64,000 nucleotides of DNA from Alopecurus myosuroides (Eukaryota > Streptophyta > Magnoliopsida > Poales > Poaceae), in NCBI GenBank assembly GCA_028641055.1, contig CM054058.1:87059927-87123926 (forward strand). The letters run 5' to 3'. Below are positions 1-12,540 of the stretch, piece after piece. The position numbers and the translations under genes are program-made. The notes beneath the pieces were generated by a model that was not told the DNA's origin, searched no databases, and saw nothing but the letters and a program-made list of their open reading frames with translations. The stretch's first letter is position 1. Every line of letters starts with the position of its first letter.

Positions 1-160
1 CTAGAAGTGGAGTTTCTAGAACATGTTCTTTCTTGTCATGCTTGAGGACTATCCTCAGATTTCGATACCAGTTGGTAAAATAAGTTTCATTAGGCTTATC
101 TTTCTCTAGGATTGACCTCAACGCAAAAGCGGACAACTGAGGAAGGTTGCTAGGTGTCAT
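1..160 (-). CDS. Copia gag, N-terminal fragment (partial)
   Basis: The minus-strand frame starts at an ATG at 160-158 and stays open for 53 codons to the window edge. The encoded peptide has the signature of the gag N-terminus of plant Copia elements: an initial MTPSNLPQLS-like stretch, then a segment reading ILEKDKPNETYFTNWYRNLR, followed by RIVLKHDKKEHVLE. This is the gag-polypeptide region that forms the cytoplasmic virus-like particle. It lies about 1.3 kb downstream of the PBS, as expected for a Copia element with a long leader. The gene continues to the left of the window, so intactness cannot be judged. Confidence 0.85.
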   Translation of the reverse strand, partial: MTPSNLPQLSAFALRSILEKDKPNETYFTNWYRNLRIVLKHDKKEHVLETPLL

Positions 161-1474
161 TGATCTACAACAGAAAATATGCAAAACACTTAAGACATGT
201 ATTCATAAAAGAGCAGGCATATTAAACGCTTTAATACTTATGCTCCCACTAGAACCAACACCCCTCCAATGGTTGCTAAGTGATTCAAGATCCTAAATAA
301 CCAAGCCGACTAGTGAGCTTTAGCATCACCGCTAGCCGTCAAGTGATCTAGGTAGGCAACACCTTGCCAATCATATCCAATATGACTCCTATTAGTTGGG
401 TGGCATCACATGCCCTGGCTCCCAACCTACCTTGCCCCGAGCCCCACAACCGTTGTGATGGACTCGTCTAGCTTACCAAGTGCTTCCGCTGTAAGAGTCC
501 GACTCAAACCCACCTAATCGGAAAGAATTGGCAGCACCTCAATTTTATGAGCCCACTACCAAGAATGTCTTACTTGTGATTGTGCAGCACTGGCGGGGCG
601 ACCGACTAGACCTTCTTTGAGGGATTAAAATCTACCAACTATCTAAAATAGAGGTAAAAAGAGACATAACAATAACACAAATACATCAATTATAATGTGA
701 AATGGTATGGCTCTCTTCATGGTGATCTCCATCTCCACAAAGCTTGTAAGTCGACTCGTGCCAACTCTTGTCACGTGCCATCTTACTCCATGTAGCCTAC
801 TTGTACATCGACTTGCATGTCATCCAGATTCTCCAAGAAGCTACACTAGCTAGTAAATGAAAATTACATAGAGAATCCGACACGCATGCCGTTATACAAT
901 AAAATGACAGCACCTACGCTCCAGCCGGATGACAAAAAACATGATAAGTACATCATGTATGGATTCCACACATCACATGCACATAAGCCATACGATTCAC
1001 AACTTCCTGCAAAAATAAGTTATGCATAGACACGATATCTACCGGCGTTGTGAAACTCGTAACGACATCTAAGGCGCTATGACAGGGCGAAGCCGGCGGT
1101 CCCGCTTCGATCAAACGCAGATGTCATATGTATTCCGAACATGGATTTCTTCATCGGATAAAACAATTTTACCCAAATCTGATCCGTATTTCGATTCAAT
1201 CAAACTCTTTGATATTCGATCACCGCAACTGGATTTATGTGTTACGGTATACCCCGATGGAGGAAGCTGACCGGTAGGGGTAAGTTGTTCCACGACCTTA
1301 GCAGTATGATCACGGAAACCAGATCATCCATTAACCCCGAGTACGATTGATCCAATCAACCTTGTACAAAACCGATCTATCTCATAGAATGACCACCAAA
1401 ACAGCAATTAGATCACATCTAACGCTAACTACATATCACATATATGCGGATCTCGGGCCTAAAACCAGAAGCTA
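161..1474 (-). other. Copia leader region, no gene
   Basis: This is the 1.3-kb untranslated leader between the PBS and the gag ATG of the minus-strand Copia element. I see no frame with retroelement motifs in it. Short open frames on either strand (for example around 1079-1293) have no recognisable content and look like chance. Confidence 0.6.
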
Positions 1475-1488
1475 CCGCTCTGATACCA
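1475..1488 (-). other. Primer-binding site of the Copia element
   Basis: On the minus strand this reads TGGTATCAGAGCGG, the usual plant LTR-retrotransposon PBS complementary to the 3' end of initiator methionine tRNA. It lies four bases inside the LTR end at 1493. Confidence 0.85.
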
Positions 1489-1492
1489 CCAT

Positions 1493-2814
1493 TGTATCAC
1501 GTAGAGATAAACGAAAACTTTTCGACGCGATACTTCCAAGATCTAGCCGAGGTAGATGGCCACGAGGATTACCACTAGACGCGGTTGCGGATTATCGATG
1601 CATCGCGTCGTTGTAGTGTAGTACCACGATCCGATCTAGGCGATCCAATCCCGCGATCGTCGAAGTGCTGAACGTACAACACCTCTGCCGGTATCCACAC
1701 GTGCGAGGAGGAGTTCCGACGGCGGACTGCTAGGTCCGGTGCGACGGCTGGACTGAGTGATGCTAGGGTTCCCAACGCATGGGAGTGGAGTAACGTGCCC
1801 GCTAGGCAACCTGCGCCCATTTTTATATAGAGAATGGTAGTGGGCTTCACAACACTTGTGTCCCATTCCCTCTGTGAGTCCTACTCACAAACTCAGTCCA
1901 TTTCTGGTTCGGGTCCAACCCGACCAATATATTTGCTCCAGCTCTTAAGTGTGCGACCCTGCAGGCTCATGGCGACTTGGACACGATTGGAGTCCGACTC
2001 CCAATCGATCAATTGGTAGCGGCTCCTAGCAGAACGTGCCGACTACCATGTCCCATTAAGTCAAGACGATATACCTTCCAATGTGACTTTCATCTTAGTC
2101 CCTTTTGCCTCATGATATACCTTGTCGAACTATAGGCGATTTATCGTCATCCCTTAATAGCTCAACTCTCTTCTCGGTCCATGATATATGATTCATCTGA
2201 CTAACTCTTAGTCAACAGACTCAGTTAACACTTAACCGAGTTGCGCATGGCCATGCTTCCGGAATCATATCACTCGAGAGGGCCCAGAGAATATCTCTCC
2301 ATTCGGAGGGGCAAGATCCCATCTTGATTATCCACATCACGCAGCTTGCTTCTCATTCGACCCGAACTCTGCCTTTATAATTGCCTTGTCACGGAACAAC
2401 ATTTGACAGAACCTAAGTCGGTGATCCACAACTCGGATTGTACGACAACCTCAGGTTTAAGGATTAGATTGATTGAGGCATGCAAATGACGACTTACTCG
2501 TTGTATCTCAATATGGGTCAGTCCGACTTGCTAACTCTTTAGCCAAGTCTGTGAACATTGAAATGGCATCGCCATGCCCATGACAAGTGGAACCGAGTCA
2601 TCATCCAACACTCACATTAGTCTAGGGTGTGTGTCCAACACAACCTTAATGACCAAGGACAATTTAGTATGAACAACATGAATACATAGTTCCACAATCG
2701 AATCACATATTCAATGACATGTATCAGATGTTCAAAACAAGGAAAACTTAACAACTTTATGAATACATTGGGAATTACATCATACATGATTGCCTCTAGG
2801 GAAAATTCCCAACA
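1493..2814 (-). repeat. Copia 5' LTR (1322 bp)
   Basis: The LTR is bounded by TG...CA on the minus strand and abuts a PBS on its inner side. Internal text resembles Angela-type LTRs, for example the segment near 2280-2310 that reads on the minus strand as a 'GAGAGATATTCTCTGGGCCC' motif. The outer edge at 2814/2815 marks insertion into an older Tat element. Confidence 0.8.
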
Positions 2815-3119
2815 CTTATGTCTATACAATCCTCCGTTGGGTACCCGCGAGGAGGAGTTTGCCGTGAGTCGCTTGAAGCCCTAGAGATGGTGGGGGCAGC
2901 ATTTGCAACGCCACCGATCGTGCCCGGCGCCGTAGTTACCATACCAGAAACGTCCACCAGATCGTCATCGAGGATATAACGCGACTCGCACCCCAGTACT
3001 AACCCACGAGAGTCACAAGGTGACCTCGCACAGGACAACATAGAACGCAGTCGTCTAGACGAGCCGAATAAGACCCGAAACTGAGTCGATGATTCGAAGA
3101 ATAGGCACATCACAGTAAT

Positions 3120-3508
3120 ATCCTCCGAGTACGATGAGGAAGAGCTATGTGGGGAGGTATGCTTGTCCCGGGCCATTAGGGAGGCCAGGAGGCCAAAAAA
3201 ACTCATGCTAAGGGCGGAGAGGCCAAAGTATAATGGGCTTCAAGAGCCACACTCCTGGTTGCAGGATTAATTGACAGTGGTGAGGTTCCGAAGGGTAAAT
3301 AAAGTAACAACCATGCAATATATCCAGTTGTAGATTAGCGGATCCGCGTGCACCTGGTTAAAGTTCCCCTCACGTAACAAGTACCACAGCTGTGAAAGCT
3401 TCGAGTATGACTTTGTCCAAAGCTTCAAGTCTACCTATAGACGTCCCACAACAATAGGACAGCTCCAGGCATGCAAACAACGGCTAGACTAGGACATTCG
3501 AGGCTACA
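3120..3508 (+). pseudogene. Tat-type gag remnant, first part
   Basis: Reading the plus strand with allowance for stops gives peptides typical of the Tat gag core: EYDEEEL near 3126, then KYNGLQEPHSWLQD near 3220-3265, a TMQYIQL segment near 3315, and DFVQSFKSTYRRPTT near 3410-3455. These match the family pattern of a capsid-like retrotransposon gag domain. Several in-frame stops show it is dead. The frame is cut in the middle of gag by the solo LTR and resumes after it at 7051 with RRWTNMKKGLDHISEE. Confidence 0.75.
3504..3508. repeat. TSD ctaca (left) of the solo LTR
   Basis: The five bases ctaca stand directly before TGTAACATCC and are repeated at 7046-7050 directly after the terminal GTGACA. 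Confidence 0.9.
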
Positions 3509-6500
3509 TGTAACATCCTAATTTTGCTAAATAAGGGTTGTGGTGTTGTTGGCATCTCATACATGCATGAATCAAAAATTTGAACCATGTTTCAACCAAT
3601 TTAAGTTGTGAATTTAATCGGTTTGAGAAAATCCCACAAAAAGCACTCATTTTGGTTCCCAAAATTTTGTTCTAGAAAATATTTCAATTTCACCAAAGTG
3701 GCATATGGTGAGATTGCATTTTTGATAAGGATTCCAAAACATATTTTGGTTATTTTTTCTGAGTTCATTTAGGCCCCCAAAACATCTGATTCCGGTGCTG
3801 TTTTAAAGAATTGAAGGACCTTTTGGTGAAATTCTAAATTTCCAGGGGGTTTTTGCAAGTTTGCCTTTGTCTTCGTCCTCCCGTCGGGAGACAAGCAGTC
3901 AGCTCGCCGGAGCGTTGCCACGTCCTGCTGCCGCCGTTTCCCCGCGAGGATAGGGCCAAAGGAGATCCCCACGGATCTCTCTCGCTCTCACTCGCCGTCA
4001 TCCTCACTCCCTCCTCTCTGTATCCCTCCCGAGAGAGCAAACCCTAGTTCGGGCCGCCGCCGTTGCGCGCCGTCGATTACCGCCTCTCCGGCCGCCCTCG
4101 GACTATTTGATGCCGCAGGAAGCTCCGCCGCCCTCCCCTTTACCTCTCCCTCAAGCGAATCGAGCACGGGCATCTCGGAGACGCCACCTCGACCTCGTCT
4201 TCTCCAGTTCCGGCCGGTGGCCGCCGCGGTCGATGCCGTCGATTCCGGCCTCCACTGCCTTCCTCGACCACCTTGCGAGCTCCAGCACGCCGTGGCCCGC
4301 CTCCCCATACTTTTATTTTGTCTCCCCGCGCTCCCCAGCTCGTGGCCGCCGCTGTCCGAGCTCCGCCGCCACGGATGTCGCCGCCGGCGAGTATTCCGGT
4401 GGCCATTCGGCCAACCGGCGCCATCAACAGGACCCTCTTGATCTCCTCTCCATCGTGGTATAGTTCGTTTCATCGATTTTGCATCCAATTCATCGAATTT
4501 CATCTCATCTGTGAGGAACCAGAGTAGGTGACATCACTGCTGCGTCACAGTGACGTCATATATCCCTCTGTTTAATATTTCTAGAAAATAACTAAATATT
4601 GAATAATTAATAACTATTCTTTTATACCTCAGAAAAATAAAAATGAGGTACCAATATGCTCAGAAAAATAAACTCTACAGGAATATGTTATTTTCACACA
4701 TTTTTGAGAAAGTTGAAAAATGACCTTTATTTAATATTATTTTAATCATTTAAAACAGAAAAATAAGTTTTTATTCACCAAATTTAGAAAATTAAAAGTT
4801 ATATACCAAATTGCTCAAAATTAAAAATGCAACTTGTTTATGATGTTTTCAAACCCATTTGAGCAATTAAAATGGTACTCAGTTTCATAACCGTCCGAAA
4901 CCCCCTCCGGGGTCTATTTCGGGCGAATTTCAGTAAAAATGCCAAACTAACATATGAACCCTAGCAACCCAATGATCATGTCTAGGGCTTCATTTCAGTG
5001 CATTAATTTGCTCATGCATACATATTGCGCATTGCATCGATGCCATGTGTTGATTGTTATTTCTCTTTTGGTGTTTGTTTCCCCTCGGTAGAACGTGACT
5101 CCGAAGAGAAAGCCATCAACTCCATGACGAATACTTGATCTTAACCGACAAGTCAAGCACTTATCCCTGAAGATCTTTATCTGGTTTTCTTATAACCAAG
5201 GCAAGCATAACCTCTTATCTGCTCATATATGCTTTCGAACAACATTTGATCTCGTACGTTGCATTCGATTCCAAACTATTTGATGCTAGTAGACATAGTT
5301 CACCTATATACTGCATTGCCTCAATATCCTGATCCACTGCTCCTAGCCGCCATAGATTTGCTTGTGCGCATCGCCAGAGCCTCATATCTGCTTCGCTTAG
5401 CTTTACATGTTTGATACCTCTGCTCCATCCGGTTGATGAATCAGAGCTACGATAACCTAGTATGATATGATGAGGAGGTAAGATGAGTGTTGTGTGGTTA
5501 ACTTGACCAAGGCGAGGACGGGAGGCCACTTGGGAAGTGGTTCTTGGTCCCGTACTTGCCAACCCTAGGAGTAAGGTCTCGCCGTGGAAACCAAGACTGA
5601 GCGTGCAACCACACGCGAGGCCTAACAGACCGCGCTCGACTAACTAACTTGTTTGGTTCTATCCGTGAGTCACGTAGTTTGGGATTTCCATCTGCGTGTG
5701 AGTCAAAAACCTTTTGGAGGTGTTTAGGGCGTGACCGGGACAAGTGATGGACGTACACGGATCTTGTTCCCGACTCACAGAACAGGTGCCGTCAGGAGGT
5801 GGCCAACTCCCTGTTGACGGGGTGGCCCTGTTTGGGTTGACTCATGGATAGGGCTCGACAAGGTAAAGGTCGTGGCCAACCACCCTCTGCCGCGCTCCAT
5901 GGACGAGCGTACATGTGGCGTTAAGAGTCGGATGGTACGTGTGGGTAAAGTGTACCACCCTGCAGGGATAAATCTTTCGGAAAGCCGTGTCCACGGTTAA
6001 GGACGACTTGGTGAAAGCCACGAGGTCATAGATAACTTGAACGTGACGTAAAAGATGTTGACAAGGCATGGAGGCAATAGATGAAGGGTGCCTCCCCGGA
6101 GATGCCGGGAGGGGTGATCCTTGTAGCGTGTGAGGGGCTGGTAATGATGTTGGTGGATTCTAAAGATGATGATTACAGTAGTGAGTTTCTCATCTGTTTT
6201 GAAAACCTTCTATGAGACGTGCTATTCCTCCTCTATTTGGAAAATAAAAATTGCTTTACGCAAAACATCCTTCATAAAACCCTTTCTGAAGTTAGCAGAT
6301 ATATAATAGGTTAACTAAGTCTTGTTGAGTACCTCCCGTACTCAGGTTTGCTTAATTTTGGTTCAGGTGAAGATCTTTCTTCGGTGGTGTTTCAACGTGG
6401 ACATCGACGAGTAGTTCGGGGTTCCCAGGTAGCAGCCTGGAATCTATGGGCTGGGACGTCGCTTTATGTTGCGGCCTCTTAGGCCTTTTTGGTTCTTGTT

Positions 6501-7045
6501 GATTAGCAACATAATTTGCCTTCCGTTGTTTGATGTAATGTTGGGTCGGGTGACCTCTGTTTGTAAGCTATACTCTAGTAACACCTGTTTAATAAAGCTT
6601 CATGTTAGAGTACTGCTTTGATCGGTTGTTGGTTTCGAGCTCATTGTTATACAGTTTTCGCTATGCCTGCATAGTTGTCGCAGTCGAGGGGTTGTGGAGC
6701 CGATGATCCATGTCCGAGCCCGCCTGTCGATGTGATCGGCCTGGGGCGAGGTAACCCCAGTAACCCTCGATTGTTGTTGCACTTTCTGGACACATAGCAG
6801 CTCTGTATAACTTTGGTCCAGTTCCTTCAGTTTCATCCGACTCGTGGACGCTTGGGTATGCAAAATTGGTTATGACTAGCATGGAGTACAAGGAGTAGTA
6901 GACCGGGGATCCGGACTACGTGCCGATGAATCCGGTCTGCCTGCCGTTGTTTGTTGCGGCCGGGGCTGGTAACCCTGAAGCCCTTGTGAGTCCATGGCTA
7001 GGAGCACATAACAGTATGTATATCTCTGTGTCCGGGGTCGTGACA
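3509..7045 (+). mobile_element. Solo LTR, Gypsy (Tekay/Del-like), 3537 bp
   Basis: The segment begins TGTAACATCC and ends GTGACA, is flanked by a perfect ctaca duplication, and contains no PBS, PPT or coding domain. It is therefore a single LTR left after LTR-LTR recombination. The TGTAACATCC start matches the other Gypsy LTRs in this window (38899, 46392). Its layout is also similar: an AT-rich start, a GC-rich block (3840-4450), a second AT-rich block, then a mixed-composition end with an AATAAA at 6591-6596. The open frames inside the GC-rich block (3853-4527) carry no recognisable domain and are not called as genes. Confidence 0.88.
6591..6596 (+). promoter_or_regulatory. Possible polyadenylation signal in solo LTR
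   Basis: AATAAA lies about 450 bp before the LTR end. It could be the R-region poly(A) signal of the parent element, but position is the only support. Confidence 0.35.
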
Positions 7046-7170
7046 CTACATCCGGCGTTGGACCAACATGAAGAAAGGATTAGACCACATCTCGGAGGAA
7101 GTAGCCATCGATGCCTACAAGGAAGGGCTTCGTCGAATAGACCTCAAGGAACAAATGGGACAAGTATGAG
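7046..7170 (+). pseudogene. Tat-type gag remnant, continuation after the solo LTR
   Basis: After the right TSD (ctaca, 7046-7050) the gag reading resumes with RWTNMKKGLDHISEE followed by AIDAYKEGLRR. This joins directly to the part ending at 3508. The join confirms that 3509-7045 is an insertion. From about 7170 to 7600 the sequence is too degraded to assign; it should contain the zinc knuckle and linker. Confidence 0.75.
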
Positions 7171-7599
7171 TGAAATCGGTCAGCCATATTATGTAAATAG
7201 CCAACGGTTGGGCAGTCGTCGAGTAATCATTGCCACGTGCACACCAGTACTCGCTAGAGAACGCAGACATGAATGTGCCTTATGTGGGGCAGCAGAGGAG
7301 ATAGTCAAGATTTTGGACAAAACAGGAAGCGCAAGAGTCAATCCCTTGACGAAACATAAGTCATAGATCAGGTAGATGTATGGTTTCCCGGAGGTCGTGA
7401 TAATGAATATCATAGAACGGCGGGTACCCAGAACCTTGCGGCCAAGAGAAGTCAAAAGCTAGCAAGTCAACAAGTCAACTTGGTTAATATTGCATCGCTA
7501 GCGACACCCGAGTACCTCAACTGGTCCTAGTCAAGTATATCATTTTTTGCGGGCTGACCACCCTCCTCGAGTCCCTTTTCTAGGACACGTTGTGTCCGT

Positions 7600-7870
7600 T
7601 CTTGGTGCTCATATAGGAGGGTACGAGATGAACAAGGTATTCATGGATGGAGGAAGCAGGATCAATATTATCTTTGCAGAAACGACGGAAAAAATTGCAG
7701 ATATATACAAGAAAACTAGCCCCGTCGGAAAACTCATTCCACATGATCGTACCTGGAAAAGCGCTTCGACCGTTGGGGATGATTGTGCTAGAAGCCGTCT
7801 TCAGAAGACCCACGCATTGCAGGATGGAGAAGACAGACTTTGAAGTCGTCGACTGGCATTCGTAGTACAA
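7600..7870 (+). pseudogene. Tat-type aspartic protease remnant
   Basis: A plus-strand frame carries GGYEMNKVFMDGGSRINII, matching the DGGSSINIL protease motif of the intact Tat pol in this window (24138). The aspartate and the two glycines of the active-site motif remain. The reading shifts frame near 7740, and downstream peptides continue in the next frame. From about 7870 to 8400 the sequence should be the protease-RT linker; I can see only scattered similarity. Confidence 0.7.
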
Positions 7871-8399
7871 CGCAATATTGGGAAGGTCAGCTTTTTCATA
7901 ATTCATGGCGCCCCCCCACTCCGCGTACCTGCTGGTCAAGACACCGGGACCTAGGGGGGGTCATAACTATATGTGAAAGCTATAAACGCTCTGATGGTTC
8001 TGATGTCGAGTCAGCATAATCTCCTAGTCTTTTGGGATATAAAAGAGCTAGCACACATCACGGACACAACGGATCACTCGATCCTACCCTTGATAGAAAG
8101 GATTGCACCCAAGATGGAGTTCGACCTAAAGAAAGATAGAAAAGCAGTGTAGGTTCACCCGATCGATCTGTCCAAAATAGCTCTGGTCTGCAACATCTTG
8201 CCTATCACACAGGAAATCACGCTCGTCAAGTTCCTCACTGCCACTGGAGAATCTTTGCATTGGCCCCAAAAGTCATGCTAGCAGTAGTGGGGGAACTCGC
8301 CGATCACACACTGGAAGTTAAAAAACGTGAGACCTCTTCAGCAGTCGATGTGGTGCTGTTCCGACTGGAAGAAAAGATCCATAGGGGAAGAAATCAATA

Positions 8400-8810
8400 G
8401 GTTGTTAATTGCAAAAGAAAATTGGAGATGAAAATTGCCACGTGGCTATCCAATCTGGTGCTTGTGCCGAAGAAAAATGCCGACATACTGCGGATGTGCA
8501 TCGACTTCACGTCGTTAAACAAACATTGTCTCAAGGATTACTTTCCGCTCTCACGTATCGACGAGATTATCGACTCGACAGCCAGGTGCGAGAGATTATC
8601 TTTCCTGAATGACTACTTAGGGTACAACCAGATCTGTATGAAGATAGAAGACAAGGAGAAGACAACTTTCATTGCAACTTATGGGGTATTCTGCTATAAA
8701 ACCATGCCCTCTGGTTTAAATAACGTGGGTGCCACCAATCAACGTATGATGCAAAGTTTTCTGAAAGCGCATATAGGGAAAACTACGAGCATCTACGTGC
8801 TTGTCTACGC
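8400..8810 (+). pseudogene. Tat-type reverse transcriptase remnant, truncated
   Basis: An open stretch encodes RMCIDFTSLNKHCLKD, followed by FLNDYLGYNQI and FCYKTMPSGLNN. These are the palm and fingers motifs of Gypsy RT and align with MCIDFTSLNKHCPKD and the following motifs in the intact Tat pol. The first catalytic aspartate block has decayed (FLDAYSGYHQ there versus FLNDYLGYNQ here). The frame is cut just at the YVDD region by the Copia LTR that starts at 8811. Confidence 0.8.
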
Positions 8811-10878
8811 TGTATAATTTTAAAAATTATCATACGTAGTCCGCTAAGATAACTATGCAGATAACGACGCATGCCCATACATGTGAGGATAAGGATCCCA
8901 CTCACCAGGCAGCGGAATCGATGTAGTCGTATTAGAAAATATGAACAATCGTAGATCCTCACACCTAGGCCTACTCGCAAGTATGGCGATAAGATTCCCT
9001 CGTCAAGGATCACACGTTTAATCCATCTTATGGTGTGCACACGTACGCTCGCGTCAACCCGTTAGCACTCTGTCGTCCAAGACTCGGCACCGACAAAGCG
9101 AGACAGCCTTCCAGCGTTGCTAATTGGTAGTACTAATCAACTGTGATTAGAGCTATATGGAAGTGGAAGTTCTCAACACATAAGAGAGAGAGAGCTAGAT
9201 TTAGAGCTATATCTAATACGGCTAGGACACCTCAAAATCCAATTAGAAGAACCTCTATTACAATTAGAGAGGTTCTAATTAGAAGCTCTGATTCGACCCT
9301 CTAATTCTAATAGAGAGAGGGAGGCTTGAGAGACAATTGTGTGTTTTCCCGTGAGCCTTTGGGTTATTTACATAGTTGGATGGAAGGAGAGACTTGCCAA
9401 AGAGAGAGGGGAGTCCTAAGTGTGCTAGGAGGAGGATGGCCGTACCACGGAGGTGGCCGCACCCCCTCTCTCAGCCCAAGTCGGATTGGGTGTTGGAGTC
9501 CACCTCCACCTCCCTCTCCTTTCCCCCTTTTTTATACTTTTAATTTATCTTTTTTCTCTCCAATAATTTCAGGAAAATAGTGAGACGATGAGTTCCAACC
9601 TGTGAAGACACTAGGTCCCACCCAGCAGCCGCCTAGAGTAGGGTGCGTCCATGAGGGTCATTTTTACCCCTTGGCACCCCCCTTTATGGAAACTCCGCCT
9701 AAACTCTTCCGAAACCATATAAACCCAATATATGAAATCATAGATATTATCTACTGGTGTTAGAAACCTATTTCTAATATCCTGGGGCATCTCATGATCA
9801 TCGTTACATCTCATATAAGTGGTTCCTAACATCGGCATAATTTCTCTCTTATAGCAACTTCCCCGTAACCACTCTAATTGACACTGGACTTGTTTCTGTA
9901 TAATGGTACCGACATCGAAAATTCATAAAGTCAATAACAAAATGTTATTTCTCACAATTAAATGTTGGCGCAGCTTAAGCTTGTGACCCATAAAGGCTTG
10001 ATAACACACATACATGTTCGGGAACATACTGAACAATAACCAACAGCTAGACCATGGACTCCCATGATGGCTCATGTGTGTTTATCGAAGAACGAGGGAA
10101 CCTTATAGGTTACTTATTTAAGTTATTCCCTTAAATTCATGATACCACCAATATCACGAGTTGAGGCTATGTGATCTGATCTAATCAAACTCATTGATCA
10201 TAACACATATTACGCATTACTGATATCGTCCTCTTTTCTCATCCCTATACCCGATTTCCTTGTGATAAATCACATTATTTCTGGCTAGACAATTGATTCA
10301 GATCGGTGATACAGGTAGGGCCTAGAGTATGTATCTCTCTGTCATCTATAAGAGTTAAGTACTAATCTGGAACGATCTCAGTTCCATTGCACTTTCTTGG
10401 CTATCCTAGATATCACTCTTATGATCACCAGTTACGGCAAGATGGTTGATGATTTCCAAAGTATAACTTCCGAGCGTGTGGTCACTAGATATTCTCATTG
10501 TATAGGAATTATAGTAAATAACAACTTCATATGTAATTTACAAAAATACATTACAATTGTTTAGTCTTTTTTAGCAAGATCATATCCTTGGGTCGGTTCA
10601 GTACTACTGCTACGCTAACAATAAACTCTTATGTTTTGCTAGACTTTTAACCAAGTCCGTGATGAGGAAAATTTGATCATATCACAAAGCATAAGATAAT
10701 CTCGGAGATAAGATTAGGAACTCTTGTGTTCATGTATTCACACCTACACAAAGATTCTCCTTTGAAAACTCACGTTTCAAGTGCTATAGAGGTCGTACCA
10801 TGGTGACATAAACTTAGTTTTGAACTTTGATATAGAATAATAACTGAATATTATTGTCTCTAGGGTACATCTCTAGCA
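8811..10878 (-). repeat. Angela/BARE-like Copia 3' LTR (2068 bp)
   Basis: On the minus strand the LTR starts TGCTAGAGATGTACCCTAGA at 10878, directly after a polypurine tract. It ends ...ATTATACA at 8811, inside the RT of the older Tat element. The start is a diverged form of the Angela LTR start (TGTTGGAAATATGCCCTAGAGG type). The inner half keeps the Angela layout, including the 'aattttaaaaatt' end. Imperfect TG..CA context and many changes suggest an old copy. No second LTR is seen in the window. Confidence 0.7.
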
Positions 10879-10890
10879 GTCTTCCACTTG
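10879..10890 (-). other. Polypurine tract of the Angela-like Copia
   Basis: On the minus strand this reads CAAGTGGAAGAC immediately before the LTR start, the typical PPT of Angela-like elements (CAAGTGGGAGAC form). It shows that the LTR to its left is the 3' LTR of a minus-strand element. Confidence 0.75.
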
Positions 10891-12540
10891 CACTAGAGTA
10901 AATAATACTCTATTTAGTATGATGCCATAACATCTATAGAAATCTTGTGTTACTAACACTACGCATGTGGTACCTTTTACGTTGTATTTCACCTTTTGAT
11001 CTCGTCAAATTTTTATAAACTTATGTTGGATTTATCAGGAATTGGAATTTTGTGAATCTAGTTTCGTAGTAGCATTGATAATTCAAGAGTGTCCGAATGA
11101 ATTGTCATACTGTATTTCAAACCTCACTAAGTCAAATGCCTTTTTTATACAATAACTTGCAGTCCACAATGTCCTAGATTGTGTTGCAACTATCCATAGT
11201 ACTATAATGTAGAGTGCACTCATAATACTCTAATGTTGATAATTATACAACATACAATATTATCAATTGAAGAATCATAATCTGAATTAAAATGAATAAA
11301 GATTTGATTTCGTAATTCCACTACCAATACATATGTGAATACACCTCACAATATTATTTGCAGCTATACAAAATCCCATTGAGTCGTTTTATACTTAGTA
11401 ATACCCCCGTGAACGATTTATGTGAGAAATTCTCACCATAATATTTCATAGTTTTAATTACAAACAAATTAACTGCTTGAGGAAAACTTTTACTTAAGTA
11501 TTTCTCCTTTATACCGGTTTGAACAAGCAATTTAGTCAACGGAAATTTAACGGTTCTGGTATGTTTTACTTTATGACAATGAGGTTTGGTCAAATGCCAA
11601 AATATCATGATTTGATCGCAATCCTTTGTATGTTCCACACCGGTAACTATGAATCTCTAGTCTCTTGCAAGATATTATGTCATGTTTAGTTTTGAGACAT
11701 ATTTTATCTCATTTTAATTCGAAAGTTCTTTCAGAATTGGATTTAGCATGCCCGTCATATTAATGTTTATTAAACTTCTTAATCAATCTTATAGATCTCA
11801 AACTTAATAATACACTTTCTAACAACTTATTTAAAACCCTTTTAAATCCATTCATGAGATAACAATATTTCAATTAGGCCTAGCCAAATTAAAAGACCGT
11901 AATCAAGTCCCACTGATTTTTAAGTTCCTTCACTTTATATAACAAAAAGGATGATCATATTATTTCATTAAGATGGCTAACTTATTACTCATACTTATAA
12001 TATTTTTCATTACTATAGTAATCCAAAATTAATTACACTTAGCAAATTAATTTGCTAATCGATCCAATAACAGCCACAAGCAATTGAATTGATAGGTACT
12101 TATCTCATCATTATCATTTATTGGTACTTGATAAACCAATTTTATCGAGACTAACTTTATGAATAAACAATATTCATATGTGTTTTCCTTAAAATATTCA
12201 TGTTTTTGTGATTAAAATCACTCTTATTACACTCAAGATAAAATATTGGAGTCAACTTGAATATCTCCCTCCTTCTAGATCTATATGATAATTCAAATAT
12301 CATATATTTATGATTACTATTATCTTGTTTTTTGTTTCCACATCACAGTCATTATCTAGGAATTTTGAGGACTATATCACAAAGTGAAAATTACATCAAA
12401 TTCCTAAGATGACCTTTGTCAAATATTAAGTTTGAACTTTCTGTATTTCATACATAAATTCCTGGATGAGGAGATAAATTGGAAACATTTGCATGTTTCC
12501 CATTGCGAAGTATATATTAACATGATTTAAGCATAAAGCA
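10891..12540 (-). other. AT-rich, probably post-pol part of the Copia element; no gene seen
   Basis: Strongly AT-rich sequence lies upstream (minus strand) of the Copia PPT. No reverse transcriptase, RNase H or integrase motif can be read in any frame; the 94-codon minus frame at 11354-11638 has no recognisable content. By position it is the untranslated region between pol and the 3' LTR. The rest of the element and its 5' LTR are missing, and the right boundary near 12540 is not sharp. Confidence 0.45.

Larger units (their letters stand above)
1..2814 (-). mobile_element. Copia LTR retrotransposon, 5' part, minus strand, runs off the left edge
   Basis: Read on the minus strand, this stretch has a TG...CA LTR (2814 to 1493), a primer-binding site just inside it, a leader of about 1.3 kb and then the start of a Copia gag frame that leaves the window. 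The order LTR-PBS-leader-gag fixes the orientation. The LTR opens with a sequence of the type TGTTGGGAATTTTCCCTAGAGG, resembling Angela/BARE-like Triticeae Copia LTR starts. The outer TSD on this side would be cttat (2815-2819); its partner lies outside the window. The element is inserted into the older Tat element that continues at 2815. Confidence 0.85.
2815..8810 (+). mobile_element. Degenerate Tat-lineage Gypsy retrotransposon, interrupted
   Basis: Plus-strand remnants of gag (about 3120-3508 continuing at 7051-7170), protease (about 7600-7860) and reverse transcriptase (about 8400-8810) lie in the correct order and resemble the intact Tat pol at 23559-27941. The element is cut on the left by the Copia at 1-2814, in the middle by a solo LTR (3509-7045), and on the right by another Copia LTR at 8811. 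Many stops and frameshifts show that it is old. Its own LTRs are not visible in the window. Confidence 0.8.

Noticed and set aside
2796..3206. 136-codon minus-strand frame
   Set aside because: It lies over the old Tat gag, which reads convincingly on the plus strand, and it crosses the Copia insertion edge at 2814.
3853..4527. Overlapping frames on both strands in the 3.5-kb solo LTR
   Set aside because: Same GC-rich composition effect; all lie inside an LTR and none resembles a known protein.
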